Assembly: GCA_028282665.1 (NCBI GenBank)
Contig: JANQHN010000075.1
Span: forward strand, 1 to 39,736
DNA: 39,736 nucleotides
DNA from: Phycisphaerae bacterium
GTDB lineage: Bacteria; Planctomycetota; Phycisphaerae; UBA1845
Direction of reading: 5' to 3'
Both the position numbers and the translations under genes were made by a program. This document shows positions 8,420 to 18,768 of the stretch, piece by piece. The stretch's first letter is position 1, and each line of letters starts with the position of its first letter. The notes under the pieces are model-generated. The model ran no database searches. It worked only from the letters and a program-made list of their open reading frames with translations, and was not told the origin of the DNA.

Positions 8420-8680
8420 TCATCCTCTCGTCGGTAGTTCATTTGGTAGAAACACGAATAGCACGCACGCGGTCATGGCGAGTGCCGCCACGACGATGTT
8501 GGTCAACGGTTTTTCCATATGAAAGTTGGAGAAGTCAAACTTCACCCGCCGCTCTTGCGGATTCGTGAAGCGATTGATCCCGACCAGTCCCAGTATTCCG
8601 AGCAAGGCAGTCAGAATCATGACGGCGGGAAGAATGTTAAAGTCCTCCTTCGCAGCCCCACAGACCAATCGCGCACGCAT
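8420..8680 (-). CDS. Small hypothetical membrane protein (two predicted TM helices)
   Basis: C-terminal part of ORF 8420..8821; from internal ATG MRARLVCGAAKEDFNILPAVMILTALLGILGLVGINRF...NIVVAALAMTACVLFVFLPNELPTRG; follows the DUF3592-like gene on the same strand. Start is a guess. Confidence 0.5.
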   Translation of the reverse strand: MRARLVCGAAKEDFNILPAVMILTALLGILGLVGINRFTNPQERRVKFDFSNFHMEKPLTNIVVAALAMTACVLFVFLPNELPTRG

Positions 8681-8727
8681 GCCACTGTACCGATGACCCC
8701 ACCAAGGAAGCAGACCGAGAAGAACGT

Positions 8728-9912
8728 TTACTGCTCCTGCTCTTCTTCGTTGAACACCGGCACATGAAAATCCAGCTTCAACCCGCCTCCATCGCGTTGG
8801 CTCCGGAGCTTGAGAAGCCATTCAACCCGATGCGTCGCATCATCATTGGACGCGGGACAGTAGAACGGCGTTTCAATCGAGAAGGGAATTCGAACACCGT
8901 CTTTAATGAGGTGTGACTCGCTAAGCTCAAATGAAAATGCGTCGCGATAGAGAACCTCTTCAACAACGCGGAATTTCTTGTACTCACTCCGCCGGCAAGT
9001 CAACTCCGCCTTTACCCATTGAAGCCCGCGCAAACCGGGCACAATGACAATTTCACCAACGATGTAATCGCCCGGCGGAATCGGCACTTGTTGCAACTCA
9101 ATGAAACTGTAACAGAATCGCCGCCAGCGCTGATTCACCACCATCGTAATCATCAGCACGATCGGTCCCAGCACGCTAAGCACGATCACCATAAGCCAGG
9201 ATCCCGGACTGCCTCCGAATCTCAACAAAGTTGGTAGCGCCAACCCGGCCGCGGGGACGGATGCGCATGTAAGCCCCATCCCTGTAAACCACGCAACGGG
9301 GGATACCTCTCGGTTTTCGGGCAATAGCTTTGTACCGACCCACGAATCACGCCAACGCCAGGGTTGATCCGGGTGACGCCGAGCGAGTTCAAGTCGTTTG
9401 CGTGCACCTTGAACCAAGTAGAGGAAAAACCAAGGTCCGGCAGTTCCCGTTACAAGCAGGCTGATCGCAAGCATCAGATCGTAACCGACTTGGCCCGGTT
9501 GAAAAGCCCGAATCAAAACCGCCGACTCCGGGTCGGCGGGATCAACAAAGCAACGGACGGATTCACCTCGGGTCCAAGCTTTATTCAAAGCCTCAAAAAC
9601 CTTTTCGTCACAGCGAGCATAATTCGGGCGAATGGCGTGTATCGCGAAGACCCTCTCCCCCTTATGCGTAGTACCTGCAATCTCATATTCATACACACAC
9701 CGCAACTTTGAGCCCCGGTGTGAAGCAATATTCACCCACCCCAGTTCGCGAATGGTCGCGGATGTTGTGGACCAATCGCCCATTTTGCGCCATTCAGTGA
9801 ATTCTTTAATCTCAAAAAAAAGCAGGTACACACCACCGCCTAGCCCAATCACCAAAGTGATGGCTGCGAAGGCGTACCCGGCAATCACTTGATTTTGATA
9901 CTGCCTGATCAA
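8728..9912 (-). CDS. DUF3592-like multi-pass membrane protein
   Basis: 394 aa; N-terminal TM then W/T-rich (DWSTTSATIRELGW..RCVYEYEIAGTTHKGERVF..VRCFVDPADPESAVL), resembling DUF3592; further TMs. Confidence 0.65.
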   Translation of the reverse strand: MIRQYQNQVIAGYAFAAITLVIGLGGGVYLLFFEIKEFTEWRKMGDWSTTSATIRELGWVNIASHRGSKLRCVYEYEIAGTTHKGERVFAIHAIRPNYARCDEKVFEALNKAWTRGESVRCFVDPADPESAVLIRAFQPGQVGYDLMLAISLLVTGTAGPWFFLYLVQGARKRLELARRHPDQPWRWRDSWVGTKLLPENREVSPVAWFTGMGLTCASVPAAGLALPTLLRFGGSPGSWLMVIVLSVLGPIVLMITMVVNQRWRRFCYSFIELQQVPIPPGDYIVGEIVIVPGLRGLQWVKAELTCRRSEYKKFRVVEEVLYRDAFSFELSESHLIKDGVRIPFSIETPFYCPASNDDATHRVEWLLKLRSQRDGGGLKLDFHVPVFNEEEQEQ

Positions 9913-10199
9913 GGTGGGCTTCCGTTTGTAGTATCACGACGTCATTGAATTCTTGCCCGGCCCGCCAACCGGCGATAGGCTCGGCAAGCAGGCATACAAT
10001 CCCAAGCTTGGATACTGCTCGACCGCCAATCACTATCGCCAAGCCCTACATAAACGCAAGCGCGAATTCACTGCATGCGTTTGACCGGCTTGATTGTGCT
10101 TCACTCGCACGCATGCGGTTATTGGTCGGACGGAAAGGTCTGCTTAGTCGACGGAAGTCAAACGCCGACAAATGCCGGAGTTGAAAGGAGAATGGAGCT

Positions 10200-11942
10200 T
10201 TGATCAACGAACAAGTCGCAGCCCTGTTTGAACGCATTGCCGACCTAATGGAAATCGACGGGGCCGACCGTTTCCGCATCAATTCCTACCGCCGGGCGGC
10301 ACGCGTCATTGAAGATGCATCTGAAAACTTGAACAAACTTGCGGAAGAGGGGCGGCTCACCGGCCTGCCAGGCGTGGGGAAAGGAACAGCTGAGCGCATT
10401 CAACAATACCTGGACACCGGCTCGATCGACGTACTCGATGAACTTGAAGCGAAATTGCCAGAAGGCTTGCCTAAGCTCTTGGAGATTCAGAGCATGGGCC
10501 CCAAAAAAGTTGCGGCGGTCCATCAGAAATTGGGTATCACTTCGGTCGAAGATTTGAAGAAGGCGATCAACTCAGGCGAGTTGGCAAAGTTATCCGGTTT
10601 TGGGGCGACCAGCGTGAAAAAAATTGCGGAGGGGATCGAGTTTCTACAGCGGAGCGGCGAGCGTACACCGCTCGGGATTGCTCTGCCCATCGCAGAACAG
10701 GTAATGAAACACGTAAAAGCGATGAAAAGTGTGGGGCGCGTGGAGGTCGCGGGTTCGATTCGACGTGGGCGTGAAACAACTGGCGATGTGGACATCCTCT
10801 GTGAAACGGACGAAGGACCTGCGGTGACCGAAGCCTTTACCCAGCTTAACGGCGTAAAACGGGTGCTCGCGAAAGGAGACACGAAAGGGTCGATCACCGT
10901 CGATTTGGGTAAGAATCGGGAACTGCAAATCGATCTGCGTGCAGTACCCACTGAGTCGTTCGGGGCCGCACTTCAATACTTCACCGGCTCGAAAGAACAC
11001 AATGTACGGGTGCGCGAAATAGCGGTGAAGAAGAAATGGCGACTCAGCGAATACGGCCTGTTTGATGAAAATGACGAGCAACTCGCCGGTAAAACCGAAG
11101 AAGAGATCTACAAAAAACTGAAACTGCCGTGGATTCCACCCGAACAGCGGGAGGATCGCGGCGAATTCGAATCCGGCTACAGTGCGGACGACCTTGTGGC
11201 GCTCGACGATATTCGCGGCGACCTGCACATGCACACCAAGGCAAGCGACGGCAAAAACACGATCGAGGAAATGGCGCTGGCAGCGAAAAAACTGAGTTAT
11301 TCATACATCGCCATCTGCGACCATTCCAAAAGCTCCGCCATCGCCAACGGTTTGTCCATCGACCGGATGAAAAAACACATCGAAGAAATTCGCGTAGTGG
11401 ACGAAAACATCAAAGGCATTCGTGTCCTCGTGGGTACGGAGTGCGATATCCTCCCGGACGGCACGGTGGACTATCCGGATGCCATTCTAGCGGACTGCGA
11501 TTGTGTAGTGGCCAGCGTTCATTCTGCGATGGGGAGCACGAGCCGTGCCCGCGGCAAATTGAACCCAACCGAACGAACAATCGCAGCGATGGAGAATCCA
11601 TACGTGTCGATCATCGGCCATCCAACGGGAAGATTGCTGGGTTCACGCCCACCGATGGACATAGACATAGATGCCGTGGTCGAAGCTGCGGCGCGGACGA
11701 ACACGATCTTGGAATGTAACGCGAGTTGGCAACGCCTGGACCTTAAAGATGTTCACATTCGTCAGGCATTGGAGGCAGGCGTGACGCTCGCAATCAATAC
11801 CGACACGCACAGTACCGAGGGTTTTCGCAGCATGCACTACGGCGTACGCACCGCACGAAGAGGCGGAGCTAAAAAAGACGACGTTGTAAACACGCTTGCG
11901 CCGGGAAAACTCATCAAGAGGCTAATCGCGAAACGAGCATAG
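10200..11942 (+). CDS. polX: DNA polymerase/3'-5' exonuclease PolX (family X polymerase + HhH + PHP domain)
   Basis: 580 aa, TTG start; MINEQVAALFERIADLMEIDGADRFRINSYRRAARVI, LTGLPGVGKGTAERI, VAGSIRRGRETTGDVDIL, GDLHMHTKASDGKNTIEEMA, IAICDHS. Confidence 0.95.
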   Translation: MINEQVAALFERIADLMEIDGADRFRINSYRRAARVIEDASENLNKLAEEGRLTGLPGVGKGTAERIQQYLDTGSIDVLDELEAKLPEGLPKLLEIQSMGPKKVAAVHQKLGITSVEDLKKAINSGELAKLSGFGATSVKKIAEGIEFLQRSGERTPLGIALPIAEQVMKHVKAMKSVGRVEVAGSIRRGRETTGDVDILCETDEGPAVTEAFTQLNGVKRVLAKGDTKGSITVDLGKNRELQIDLRAVPTESFGAALQYFTGSKEHNVRVREIAVKKKWRLSEYGLFDENDEQLAGKTEEEIYKKLKLPWIPPEQREDRGEFESGYSADDLVALDDIRGDLHMHTKASDGKNTIEEMALAAKKLSYSYIAICDHSKSSAIANGLSIDRMKKHIEEIRVVDENIKGIRVLVGTECDILPDGTVDYPDAILADCDCVVASVHSAMGSTSRARGKLNPTERTIAAMENPYVSIIGHPTGRLLGSRPPMDIDIDAVVEAAARTNTILECNASWQRLDLKDVHIRQALEAGVTLAINTDTHSTEGFRSMHYGVRTARRGGAKKDDVVNTLAPGKLIKRLIAKRA

Positions 11943-12011
11943 AGACCCCCACCAGCTACAGGATAGCAAGTCGTCATTCCCCTCGAGCCAGAATGAGAAT
12001 TCGAACACAAA

Positions 12012-13268
12012 ATGACCTCGAATACTGATCATCTCGATCGCAACTACAAGCCGAATGGCTTTTGTCCAAAATGCGGTTATGCCATCGACCCCGGCATTTG
12101 CCCGGAATGCGGCAGTGATGTACCGGCAGAGAAACTACGGTCATCCAACTCGCCGGTGCACTATCGGGAATACATCAAACGAATCTGTTCGGTTTTGCTG
12201 TTCGCCGCTGCCGTTTACGGAATCACACTCATCCCTTACGTACGGCTGGTACCGACCGTTTGGTTGATCGACTGGAGTGCCCAGCACGGGGCAAATTGGG
12301 TACGAATGGAACTCGACAGACGATGGTTGGCCAAGAGCATGACAATCGATCAAATTGAGCGACTCGTCCAAGCGCAGTTCACAGTATCCGACTTGTCGAT
12401 CCTACGAACTAACCCCGCAAGCGAAGACGTTTTTGCCTGCATAAAGGTCAGGCCTGGCCCTGGCGCATACTTGCCGCCTGATTTGCGAAATAAAAGCATG
12501 GCCTTTGGGCCGTTTCTTCCACTGAAAGTCACAGATATCGAGATAAGCCTTTCGGGAAAACCACCATTCGACAACATTCACTATGAGAAAATCGAAGAGA
12601 GTGTCTCCACGGGAGTCCAGCATTTTGTCTTCAACTTAGGTCCGCTAGCACCAAAAGGTTATGAACTAGAATTGCGAGGCGTACTGGAGCTTGAACACTC
12701 TTTTTGGTTTCGTCACTCATTTGAGCGTACTGCAATTACCAATGTCTGCGATTGCAGTCTGGAGCAAACACTGGCGTCATTCATGATGTTGCCCGGTCGC
12801 CCCGAACTCATCAAGAACCTCCATCTGGAAGCCGATGGACCAGCAGTACCGGAAATTCTGTCTGTCATCGCCGATAGAAAGACGCGTACTCCATTTGTTG
12901 GCTGTATTTATATTCGCGCGGCGGACAATGGAGAGTATCGTCGCATCTCTAACTATCTTATCAGCGAGGAAGCACCACGCCCGCTGCACATGCTATATTT
13001 CATCTCTACCAAAGAACAAGAGCGGCTCGGCCAGGCCAAAGCAATCGATCTACTCATTGTGGGAGATCCAATCCTATCCATGAAGCTTGGACACAAGCAT
13101 TGGCTTGACGCTCGCGTAGAATGGCTGAATGTGCCGATTACAGCCCCCAAAAGCGCGGGACCAATTCCACCGCTGAACGCCGGTCCGAAGCCACTACCCG
13201 GCATGCGCCCCACTTCGGTTACTGACTTCACCTTCGAAGATGCGCTGGAATTCTCTAAAACCGATTGA
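12012..13268 (+). CDS. Hypothetical membrane-anchored protein with N-terminal zinc ribbon
   Basis: 418 aa; CPKCGYAIDPGICPECGSD zinc ribbon followed by one TM (ICSVLLFAAAVYGITLIPYV). Confidence 0.7.
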   Translation: MTSNTDHLDRNYKPNGFCPKCGYAIDPGICPECGSDVPAEKLRSSNSPVHYREYIKRICSVLLFAAAVYGITLIPYVRLVPTVWLIDWSAQHGANWVRMELDRRWLAKSMTIDQIERLVQAQFTVSDLSILRTNPASEDVFACIKVRPGPGAYLPPDLRNKSMAFGPFLPLKVTDIEISLSGKPPFDNIHYEKIEESVSTGVQHFVFNLGPLAPKGYELELRGVLELEHSFWFRHSFERTAITNVCDCSLEQTLASFMMLPGRPELIKNLHLEADGPAVPEILSVIADRKTRTPFVGCIYIRAADNGEYRRISNYLISEEAPRPLHMLYFISTKEQERLGQAKAIDLLIVGDPILSMKLGHKHWLDARVEWLNVPITAPKSAGPIPPLNAGPKPLPGMRPTSVTDFTFEDALEFSKTD

Positions 13269-13322
13269 AACTTTCGCCGATTGCTCGATGCCTCGCGAAC
13301 GATTCAGTGAAACTTCATTACA

Positions 13323-15170
13323 CTACTTTTGTTTCGGCATCGTCAGCAATCGCGAAACCGGATACACACTTTGCCGCTCATCCCAGTACGGCGAACGCCT
13401 GTAGAAGAAATAAAGTCGGGCACGCGGGTCGTTCCTGAACGCCTCATCGCTTTCCAGCTTTTTATCAAACTCCTCGCGCAACTTCGGATCATCTTTCAGC
13501 ATCTTCTCAGCCAGCGATTCCAGGATGTAATGTTCCGCGTACTCCTTCTGCTCGAAGATGGCATTGAAGAATCCCCACTTGACCAGGGAATCCGGGGCTT
13601 CCGGCTCCAGAAGATGAATCGCCAATTTAGCTTGCGTATGGTCCAAAGGCACTATCGCTGAGCCGGCAGGGAACGTACGCTGCTCGACAATGGGCACTGT
13701 CTTGTATTTCGGACTGAATCGCCCCTCATAAGGCCAGGGTGTGAAAGATACGTCTTCAAAACGGTAGCTCTCGAACGATCCGGTAATCTGCCCGGTCGTT
13801 CGCACAATCGGCACGTCATGCAATTCCAAAAGCTCGATCACTTCGGTCCATTGCGGCGGAATAATGTATGCGAGCGGCGGATTCACGCTCTTGGCGACTT
13901 TGGTCTCATTGAACCACACCGAGTCTACCTCATAGGGCGCGCTATTGTCGTAGATGACGCGAGTATCGCCGGAAATCTCGCTATGTACCCTGGTAAACTT
14001 CACGCCTTTGAATCGAAACGGCACCGCATCGTTCGTTCGCTCGATGGTGATGGGTAGCGTGCGTTCGGGGCTGTAGGATCGCCCCATCTGCACGGCCTTT
14101 TGATCCGCTTGCTGATTGGCCTTACGTAGCACGTCGGGCTCGCGGTTCATCAATTCGAGCGCGTGCAGCATGATGTTGTACGTACCGATAACGCGAGTGC
14201 GGTAAGGTTTGAGCATGTGCATTTCAACCAATACCGACGGCCTGTTGCGGATCGCGGCGTATCCCGTGGAAAAGCGCGGACTGAACCCGCCCGAGCGAAT
14301 GCCCATCGTCGGGTTGCTGCGATCGATCAAACCAAAGTACCGCATGGGCAGGTGCCCGTCCTTTTTAAGAGCGGGCATCACACTCGGCAAAAACTTGTCA
14401 TCGAGCCATCGACGGATCGGTCGGGCGGTCGCATCGTGATTTTCGACGGCATACATGATGTCATACTGCCAATCACCGCCGTCGGTGGTGTGGTTGTCGA
14501 AATGAAGGTCCGGCTTCCAGCAGTTCCACAGCTTGATCAGGGCTTGCATCTCAACCGCGTCGGCCTTTACGTAGTCGCGATTGAGATTCAAATTCCGTGA
14601 TGTGACCCGCCAGCCCATTTCATCCGGACCGTTCTGGTTGATGCGCGAATACGCATCGAACCGCTCGTGGCCATCCGGACTGAAAATCATGACGAAGACG
14701 ATGACGACATGATCCAAGAACGCTTCATGTTTTTTGGTGATGGCGATGTCGCGGGCAAGCATCATGGACGCATCCTTGCCGCAACATTCTCCCGGGTGGA
14801 TGCAGTTTTGAACGAGCAACACCAACTTCTCCGCCGCGTGGGTCGCATTGGGTGTTAAAAGCCCATCCTTGGCAAGAATAAGCAGAGGTAAATCCCGACC
14901 TTCCCCGCTCTTGCCGAATGAGGTGTAATGCACTAAATCGCTCGCATCCGCCAGCTTCTGACAATACGCTACGGTCTCCGCGTAACGCGGAGTCTTGCGA
15001 AAGTCTGTCCGTTCCGTCGGCGTAAGCCATTCCTTGGGAACATCCTTCGAAAAATGCACAAACGGCTCAGCCGCCCACACTTCACCTTGAACTGTTATCA
15101 GAAACAACGTGAGAGCACGAATCAACCGCTTCGCACTTACACGCTCCCAGCCCTCTCTCCGCTCTCCCAT
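13323..15170 (-). CDS. Secreted M14-family zinc carboxypeptidase
   Basis: 615 aa; signal-like N-term; HPGE motif (NCIHPGECCGKDA), SRNLNLNRDYVK, DLHFDNHTTDGGDWQY, late glutamate region (VLVEMHML). Confidence 0.85.
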   Translation of the reverse strand: MGERREGWERVSAKRLIRALTLFLITVQGEVWAAEPFVHFSKDVPKEWLTPTERTDFRKTPRYAETVAYCQKLADASDLVHYTSFGKSGEGRDLPLLILAKDGLLTPNATHAAEKLVLLVQNCIHPGECCGKDASMMLARDIAITKKHEAFLDHVVIVFVMIFSPDGHERFDAYSRINQNGPDEMGWRVTSRNLNLNRDYVKADAVEMQALIKLWNCWKPDLHFDNHTTDGGDWQYDIMYAVENHDATARPIRRWLDDKFLPSVMPALKKDGHLPMRYFGLIDRSNPTMGIRSGGFSPRFSTGYAAIRNRPSVLVEMHMLKPYRTRVIGTYNIMLHALELMNREPDVLRKANQQADQKAVQMGRSYSPERTLPITIERTNDAVPFRFKGVKFTRVHSEISGDTRVIYDNSAPYEVDSVWFNETKVAKSVNPPLAYIIPPQWTEVIELLELHDVPIVRTTGQITGSFESYRFEDVSFTPWPYEGRFSPKYKTVPIVEQRTFPAGSAIVPLDHTQAKLAIHLLEPEAPDSLVKWGFFNAIFEQKEYAEHYILESLAEKMLKDDPKLREEFDKKLESDEAFRNDPRARLYFFYRRSPYWDERQSVYPVSRLLTMPKQK

Positions 15171-15203
15171 TGCCCAAACCCCAATTGTGTAACAAGTTGA
15201 CTA

Positions 15204-15452
15204 TTACCTGGCGGACCCGTCCGACGAAAACAACATGTACAGGCCTACTGCCAGAAAGAACAGGACCAGGATCAACATGAATAGAGCGATGATCTTCGCT
15301 ACTCTCCCGCCTTGTGGCCTGATGTCTGCGATCAAAAATTCGTCCAGCGGCGTTGCGCAGTGCGGACACTGCTCCATCGAACGCGAAGAGACCTCGCCAC
15401 ATGCGGGACACCGCAAATCAATGCCGTTGAGCTCATCGTCGGAATCAGTCAT
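15204..15452 (-). CDS. Small zinc-ribbon single-TM protein
   Basis: 82 aa; CPACGEVSSRSMEQCPHC zinc ribbon then TM IIALFMLILVLFFLAVGLYMLF. Confidence 0.7.
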   Translation of the reverse strand: MTDSDDELNGIDLRCPACGEVSSRSMEQCPHCATPLDEFLIADIRPQGGRVAKIIALFMLILVLFFLAVGLYMLFSSDGSAR

Positions 15453-15607
15453 AGCTCACGCGAATGTATGCCACGTTCGCTACGCGGGCAAGGGAGAAGC
15501 TCGCACACGTCCTCATGGATGTGGAATCGTTGCAAAACGTTGCGACTTAAGCAGGTTGAGGATAGATTCGCAGGATTGATTCACGCTCGAAGCATCCGGG
15601 AGCGTGT

Positions 15608-16588
15608 GTGGATACTGGGAAAATGGCGGATCATCCAGTCAATAATAAAGCGAGTGAGATTGAAAATGGGCAGGAAATCGCCGCTCAGCCCATCAAGCCC
15701 TTGGGATTGCTCAGTTTGATTCGTGTCTCGTTCGTTCGCCGCTTCGCCGCCAGCTTGTACATGTTGCTCTCGCTACGCGGGCTGTACCGATTCGGTCGTT
15801 TCTTCGGCACGCTCGAATACCTGGTTAATTACAAGAAGCGTTGCAAATTCGCTCGCCGACTCGAACACATTCGCGGCAAAAAATCCCCCACCTCCGAAAG
15901 ACGCGTTCTTACTCGCGATTTCTTCGCCCAGAGCCGGTGCAACAAGCTGTTCTACCTCATCTTCGAAAGGCTCGCGGAGGAAAACGCCAATGCGCTTTTT
16001 TCAGTAACGAACCGCGAAATGGTCGATGCGTGCCTTAAGCGCGGCCGCGGGCTGTACGTGGCGGTGTCGCACCATGGCGCGCATCACGTCGCCGGTCTGC
16101 TTTTCGCTCTGCAAGGCTACAAACTTGCAGCCGTGCGCGAGCACGGCGAGGGCGCGATGCTGCGGTACATGCAGGCGCGTCTCGACAAAAAGTACCCGCA
16201 GATGGCCCGAACCAAATGGCTTTATCCTGATACATACCCACGTGAGATTATGCGACTGTTTCGGCAAGGGTACGTCCTAGGCAGCGCCATGGATGTCAGC
16301 AACGTGCGGCGTCAACACCAAAAAACCGAAATGGTGCGCGTGTTTGGCGAAGAACGCCCCTTCCTTTCCGGCCCATTACGCATGGCGATTCGCTGCAAAG
16401 CACCGGTTATTCAATGTTTCATCATCTCCGAACCGAATTTCAAATATCGCGCGGAGATGCTCGGACCACTGGTCGATCCGGAGTTGATCGAAGACGAGGA
16501 AGAAACCGTCGCCCGCGCCATGCAGGAGTACGCCGCAAATGTGGAGCGGTATGTGCGCAAATACCCCTCTTCGATCAGTCGACTTTGA
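15608..16588 (+). CDS. LpxL/HtrB-like lipid A acyltransferase family protein
   Basis: 326 aa; MLLSLRGLYRFGRFFGTLEY, GRGLYVAVSHHGAHHVAGLLFALQGYKLAAVREHGEGAMLRYM, CKAPVIQCFIISEP; overall LpxL/HtrB layout. Start may be the ATG at ~15623. Confidence 0.7.
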   Translation: MDTGKMADHPVNNKASEIENGQEIAAQPIKPLGLLSLIRVSFVRRFAASLYMLLSLRGLYRFGRFFGTLEYLVNYKKRCKFARRLEHIRGKKSPTSERRVLTRDFFAQSRCNKLFYLIFERLAEENANALFSVTNREMVDACLKRGRGLYVAVSHHGAHHVAGLLFALQGYKLAAVREHGEGAMLRYMQARLDKKYPQMARTKWLYPDTYPREIMRLFRQGYVLGSAMDVSNVRRQHQKTEMVRVFGEERPFLSGPLRMAIRCKAPVIQCFIISEPNFKYRAEMLGPLVDPELIEDEEETVARAMQEYAANVERYVRKYPSSISRL

Positions 16589-16640
16589 CCATCTCACTGC
16601 TCGTTGCCTTTCGGACGCTTCCCGTTCACAATCTACAATC

Positions 16641-17939
16641 ATGGCGAAGTCGCGCAAGCTCAACATACTCATGCCCTCCGTACCGGAGCAGAATTGGTCC
16701 TGTCACTCCTGCGGAAACTGTTGCCGCGCGCTGGTCGCCCATATTTCCGACGAGGAACGGGTACGGATCGACAAACAGGGATGGCGGAAGAAACTCGGCG
16801 TTGCTCCATACGTTCGCGCGGGCAAAAGTTGGGTGCTCAGCAAACGAAGCGACGGTGCGTGCGTCTTCCTCAACGATGACAATCTGTGCATGATTCACGC
16901 GGAATTCGGCGAAACCGAGAAGCCGGTCGCTTGCCGCATCTTCCCCTTCTCGGTCAGGCCGGTACGCGACGGCTGGCAGGCTTCTCTTCGATTTGATTGC
17001 CCCAGCATCACCGGCTCCCAAGGAACGCCAACAGGCCAATACCGCAATTGGCTCTCAGAACTCGCGACCGAAATCCCGTACGCTTCACCCCAAGGCCCCG
17101 ACACAACGATTCTGCACGGGAAGATAAAGGCGAGTGAGGATGAAATCGAGATCATCACGCGTCGATTCCTGCGCGTGATCAAGCGTACGGAATGGCCGAT
17201 GCGCAAGCGGCTCATCGCGGCTGCACGCCTCACGGAAATCACTGCAGGTATCAACTTTAAGGAAATTCGCGGCGATCGACTGGCTGAGTTCATCGAAATC
17301 ATGACCAAGGCGATGGAGAATGAAGCGGATGCCCCCGCCCCCGCGCTAACCGACAAGCAAAAACGCATGTTTCGCCAACTCGCTTTCGCTCACGCGGAGC
17401 ACGTCACCGTTGACGATTTACTCAAAGGCACGATCGGACGGCTCAAAAAACGCTTCGAACAATTGGGCAAGGCGCGTCGTTTCCTTGCAGGCAAAGGCAA
17501 AGTACCATCGGTCGCTGGATACGACGCTCAACCAATCGCCGCTAGCCAATTGACGTTCGAGGCCGTCGAACGGGTCGTGCTTCCAGGCAGCGTCGCCGGT
17601 GAAGCGGAAAACTTGCTCTATCGCTATTCAATCGCCCGCGTAACCGGGCGAACGGTTTGGGGAGAGGGCTATTACGGATGGTCCGTGTTTGACGGACTGC
17701 GCGCCCTATGGATGAGTATTGCTGTTACGGGTTGGCTTGCGCGAATACTCGCCGCGGCGGATGCTCGCAATGCGATATCCTTTGATGATATCAGCATGGC
17801 GCTGGGCATGGTGGATCGCAGCGCAACCCGTGCGCCATCCCTGGGCACGACTACGGAAAAAATGCGTCTTGGCTACTTGACCTCGAAGGACGGAGCGTGC
17901 GCCGCGTTGGATGCATACGCACCGGTGAAAAAATCATGA
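16641..17939 (+). CDS. YkgJ-family (FliB-like) cysteine-cluster protein
   Basis: CHSCGNCCRAL...DGACVFLNDDNLCMIH...KPVACRIFPFSVRPV; YkgJ family CxxCxxCC pattern. Start chosen at internal ATG 16641 (MAKSRKLNIL). Confidence 0.8.
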   Translation: MAKSRKLNILMPSVPEQNWSCHSCGNCCRALVAHISDEERVRIDKQGWRKKLGVAPYVRAGKSWVLSKRSDGACVFLNDDNLCMIHAEFGETEKPVACRIFPFSVRPVRDGWQASLRFDCPSITGSQGTPTGQYRNWLSELATEIPYASPQGPDTTILHGKIKASEDEIEIITRRFLRVIKRTEWPMRKRLIAAARLTEITAGINFKEIRGDRLAEFIEIMTKAMENEADAPAPALTDKQKRMFRQLAFAHAEHVTVDDLLKGTIGRLKKRFEQLGKARRFLAGKGKVPSVAGYDAQPIAASQLTFEAVERVVLPGSVAGEAENLLYRYSIARVTGRTVWGEGYYGWSVFDGLRALWMSIAVTGWLARILAAADARNAISFDDISMALGMVDRSATRAPSLGTTTEKMRLGYLTSKDGACAALDAYAPVKKS

Positions 17940-18610
17940 CTTGCCGAATCAAAACCGACCTTGCCTCACGGATTGAACATACCTTGCTTAAAGCGGAGGC
18001 AACGCCTGCACAGATCGATAAGCTCTGCGACGAAGCTATCGAGCACAATTTCCACGGCGTGTGCGTCAATCCAATTTACGTTGCCCAGGCGGCAAAACGG
18101 TTCACGAGCGCAGGAGGCAGTGGGCCCGTGGTGGTCACAGTCTGCGGATTTCCTCTTGGAGCTTCGTCGCCAGAAATCAAGGCCGATGAAGCACGCCGCG
18201 CAATCGATGACGGCGCAACCGAAATTGACATGGTCGCATGGATTGGCGGTTTGGTCGCTGGTGATGAAGCGGGCGTGCAAAGAGATGTCGAAGCGGTTGC
18301 CCGCGCCGTGTGCAACGCAGGTGAGGCGTATTTGCTGAAAGCAATTCTCGAAACGGCAGCACTCACCGATGAACAGGTCGAACTCGGCTGTCGTATTTGC
18401 GCAGAGGCCGGCGCCGAGTTCGTAAAGACCTCCACGGGATTTCACGCGGGCGGCGGGGCGACCGAGCATCACGTGAAACTGCTTGCAAAAGCATCGGGAC
18501 TGCGGGTGAAAGCAGCCGGAGGCATTCGCGACTTTGCGACCGCGTGCCGGATGATTGACGCAGGCGCATCGCGCATCGGAACTTCGTCAGGTATCGCGAT
18601 TGTCTCTTAA
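17936..18610 (+). CDS. deoC: Deoxyribose-phosphate aldolase
   Basis: MTCRIKTDLASRIEHTLLKAEATPAQID...VCVNPIYV...EFVKTSTGFHAGGGATEHHVKLL..VKAAGGIRDF; the ATG overlaps the upstream stop (ATGA). Confidence 0.93.
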   Translation: MTCRIKTDLASRIEHTLLKAEATPAQIDKLCDEAIEHNFHGVCVNPIYVAQAAKRFTSAGGSGPVVVTVCGFPLGASSPEIKADEARRAIDDGATEIDMVAWIGGLVAGDEAGVQRDVEAVARAVCNAGEAYLLKAILETAALTDEQVELGCRICAEAGAEFVKTSTGFHAGGGATEHHVKLLAKASGLRVKAAGGIRDFATACRMIDAGASRIGTSSGIAIVS

Positions 18611-18768
18611 AGCCACCGGGAAGATGGGTCTCAATTTTAGCCTGACAAACAGACCGGAACTTCTTCTAATACCTCTTTCGACCTTGACGCGGTACGCACG
18701 CCTTGGATACCATCGACGCCATAAGCGGTTTCGCCCTTTCTTGCCGACTTAAGTTATGGAGTGACCAC

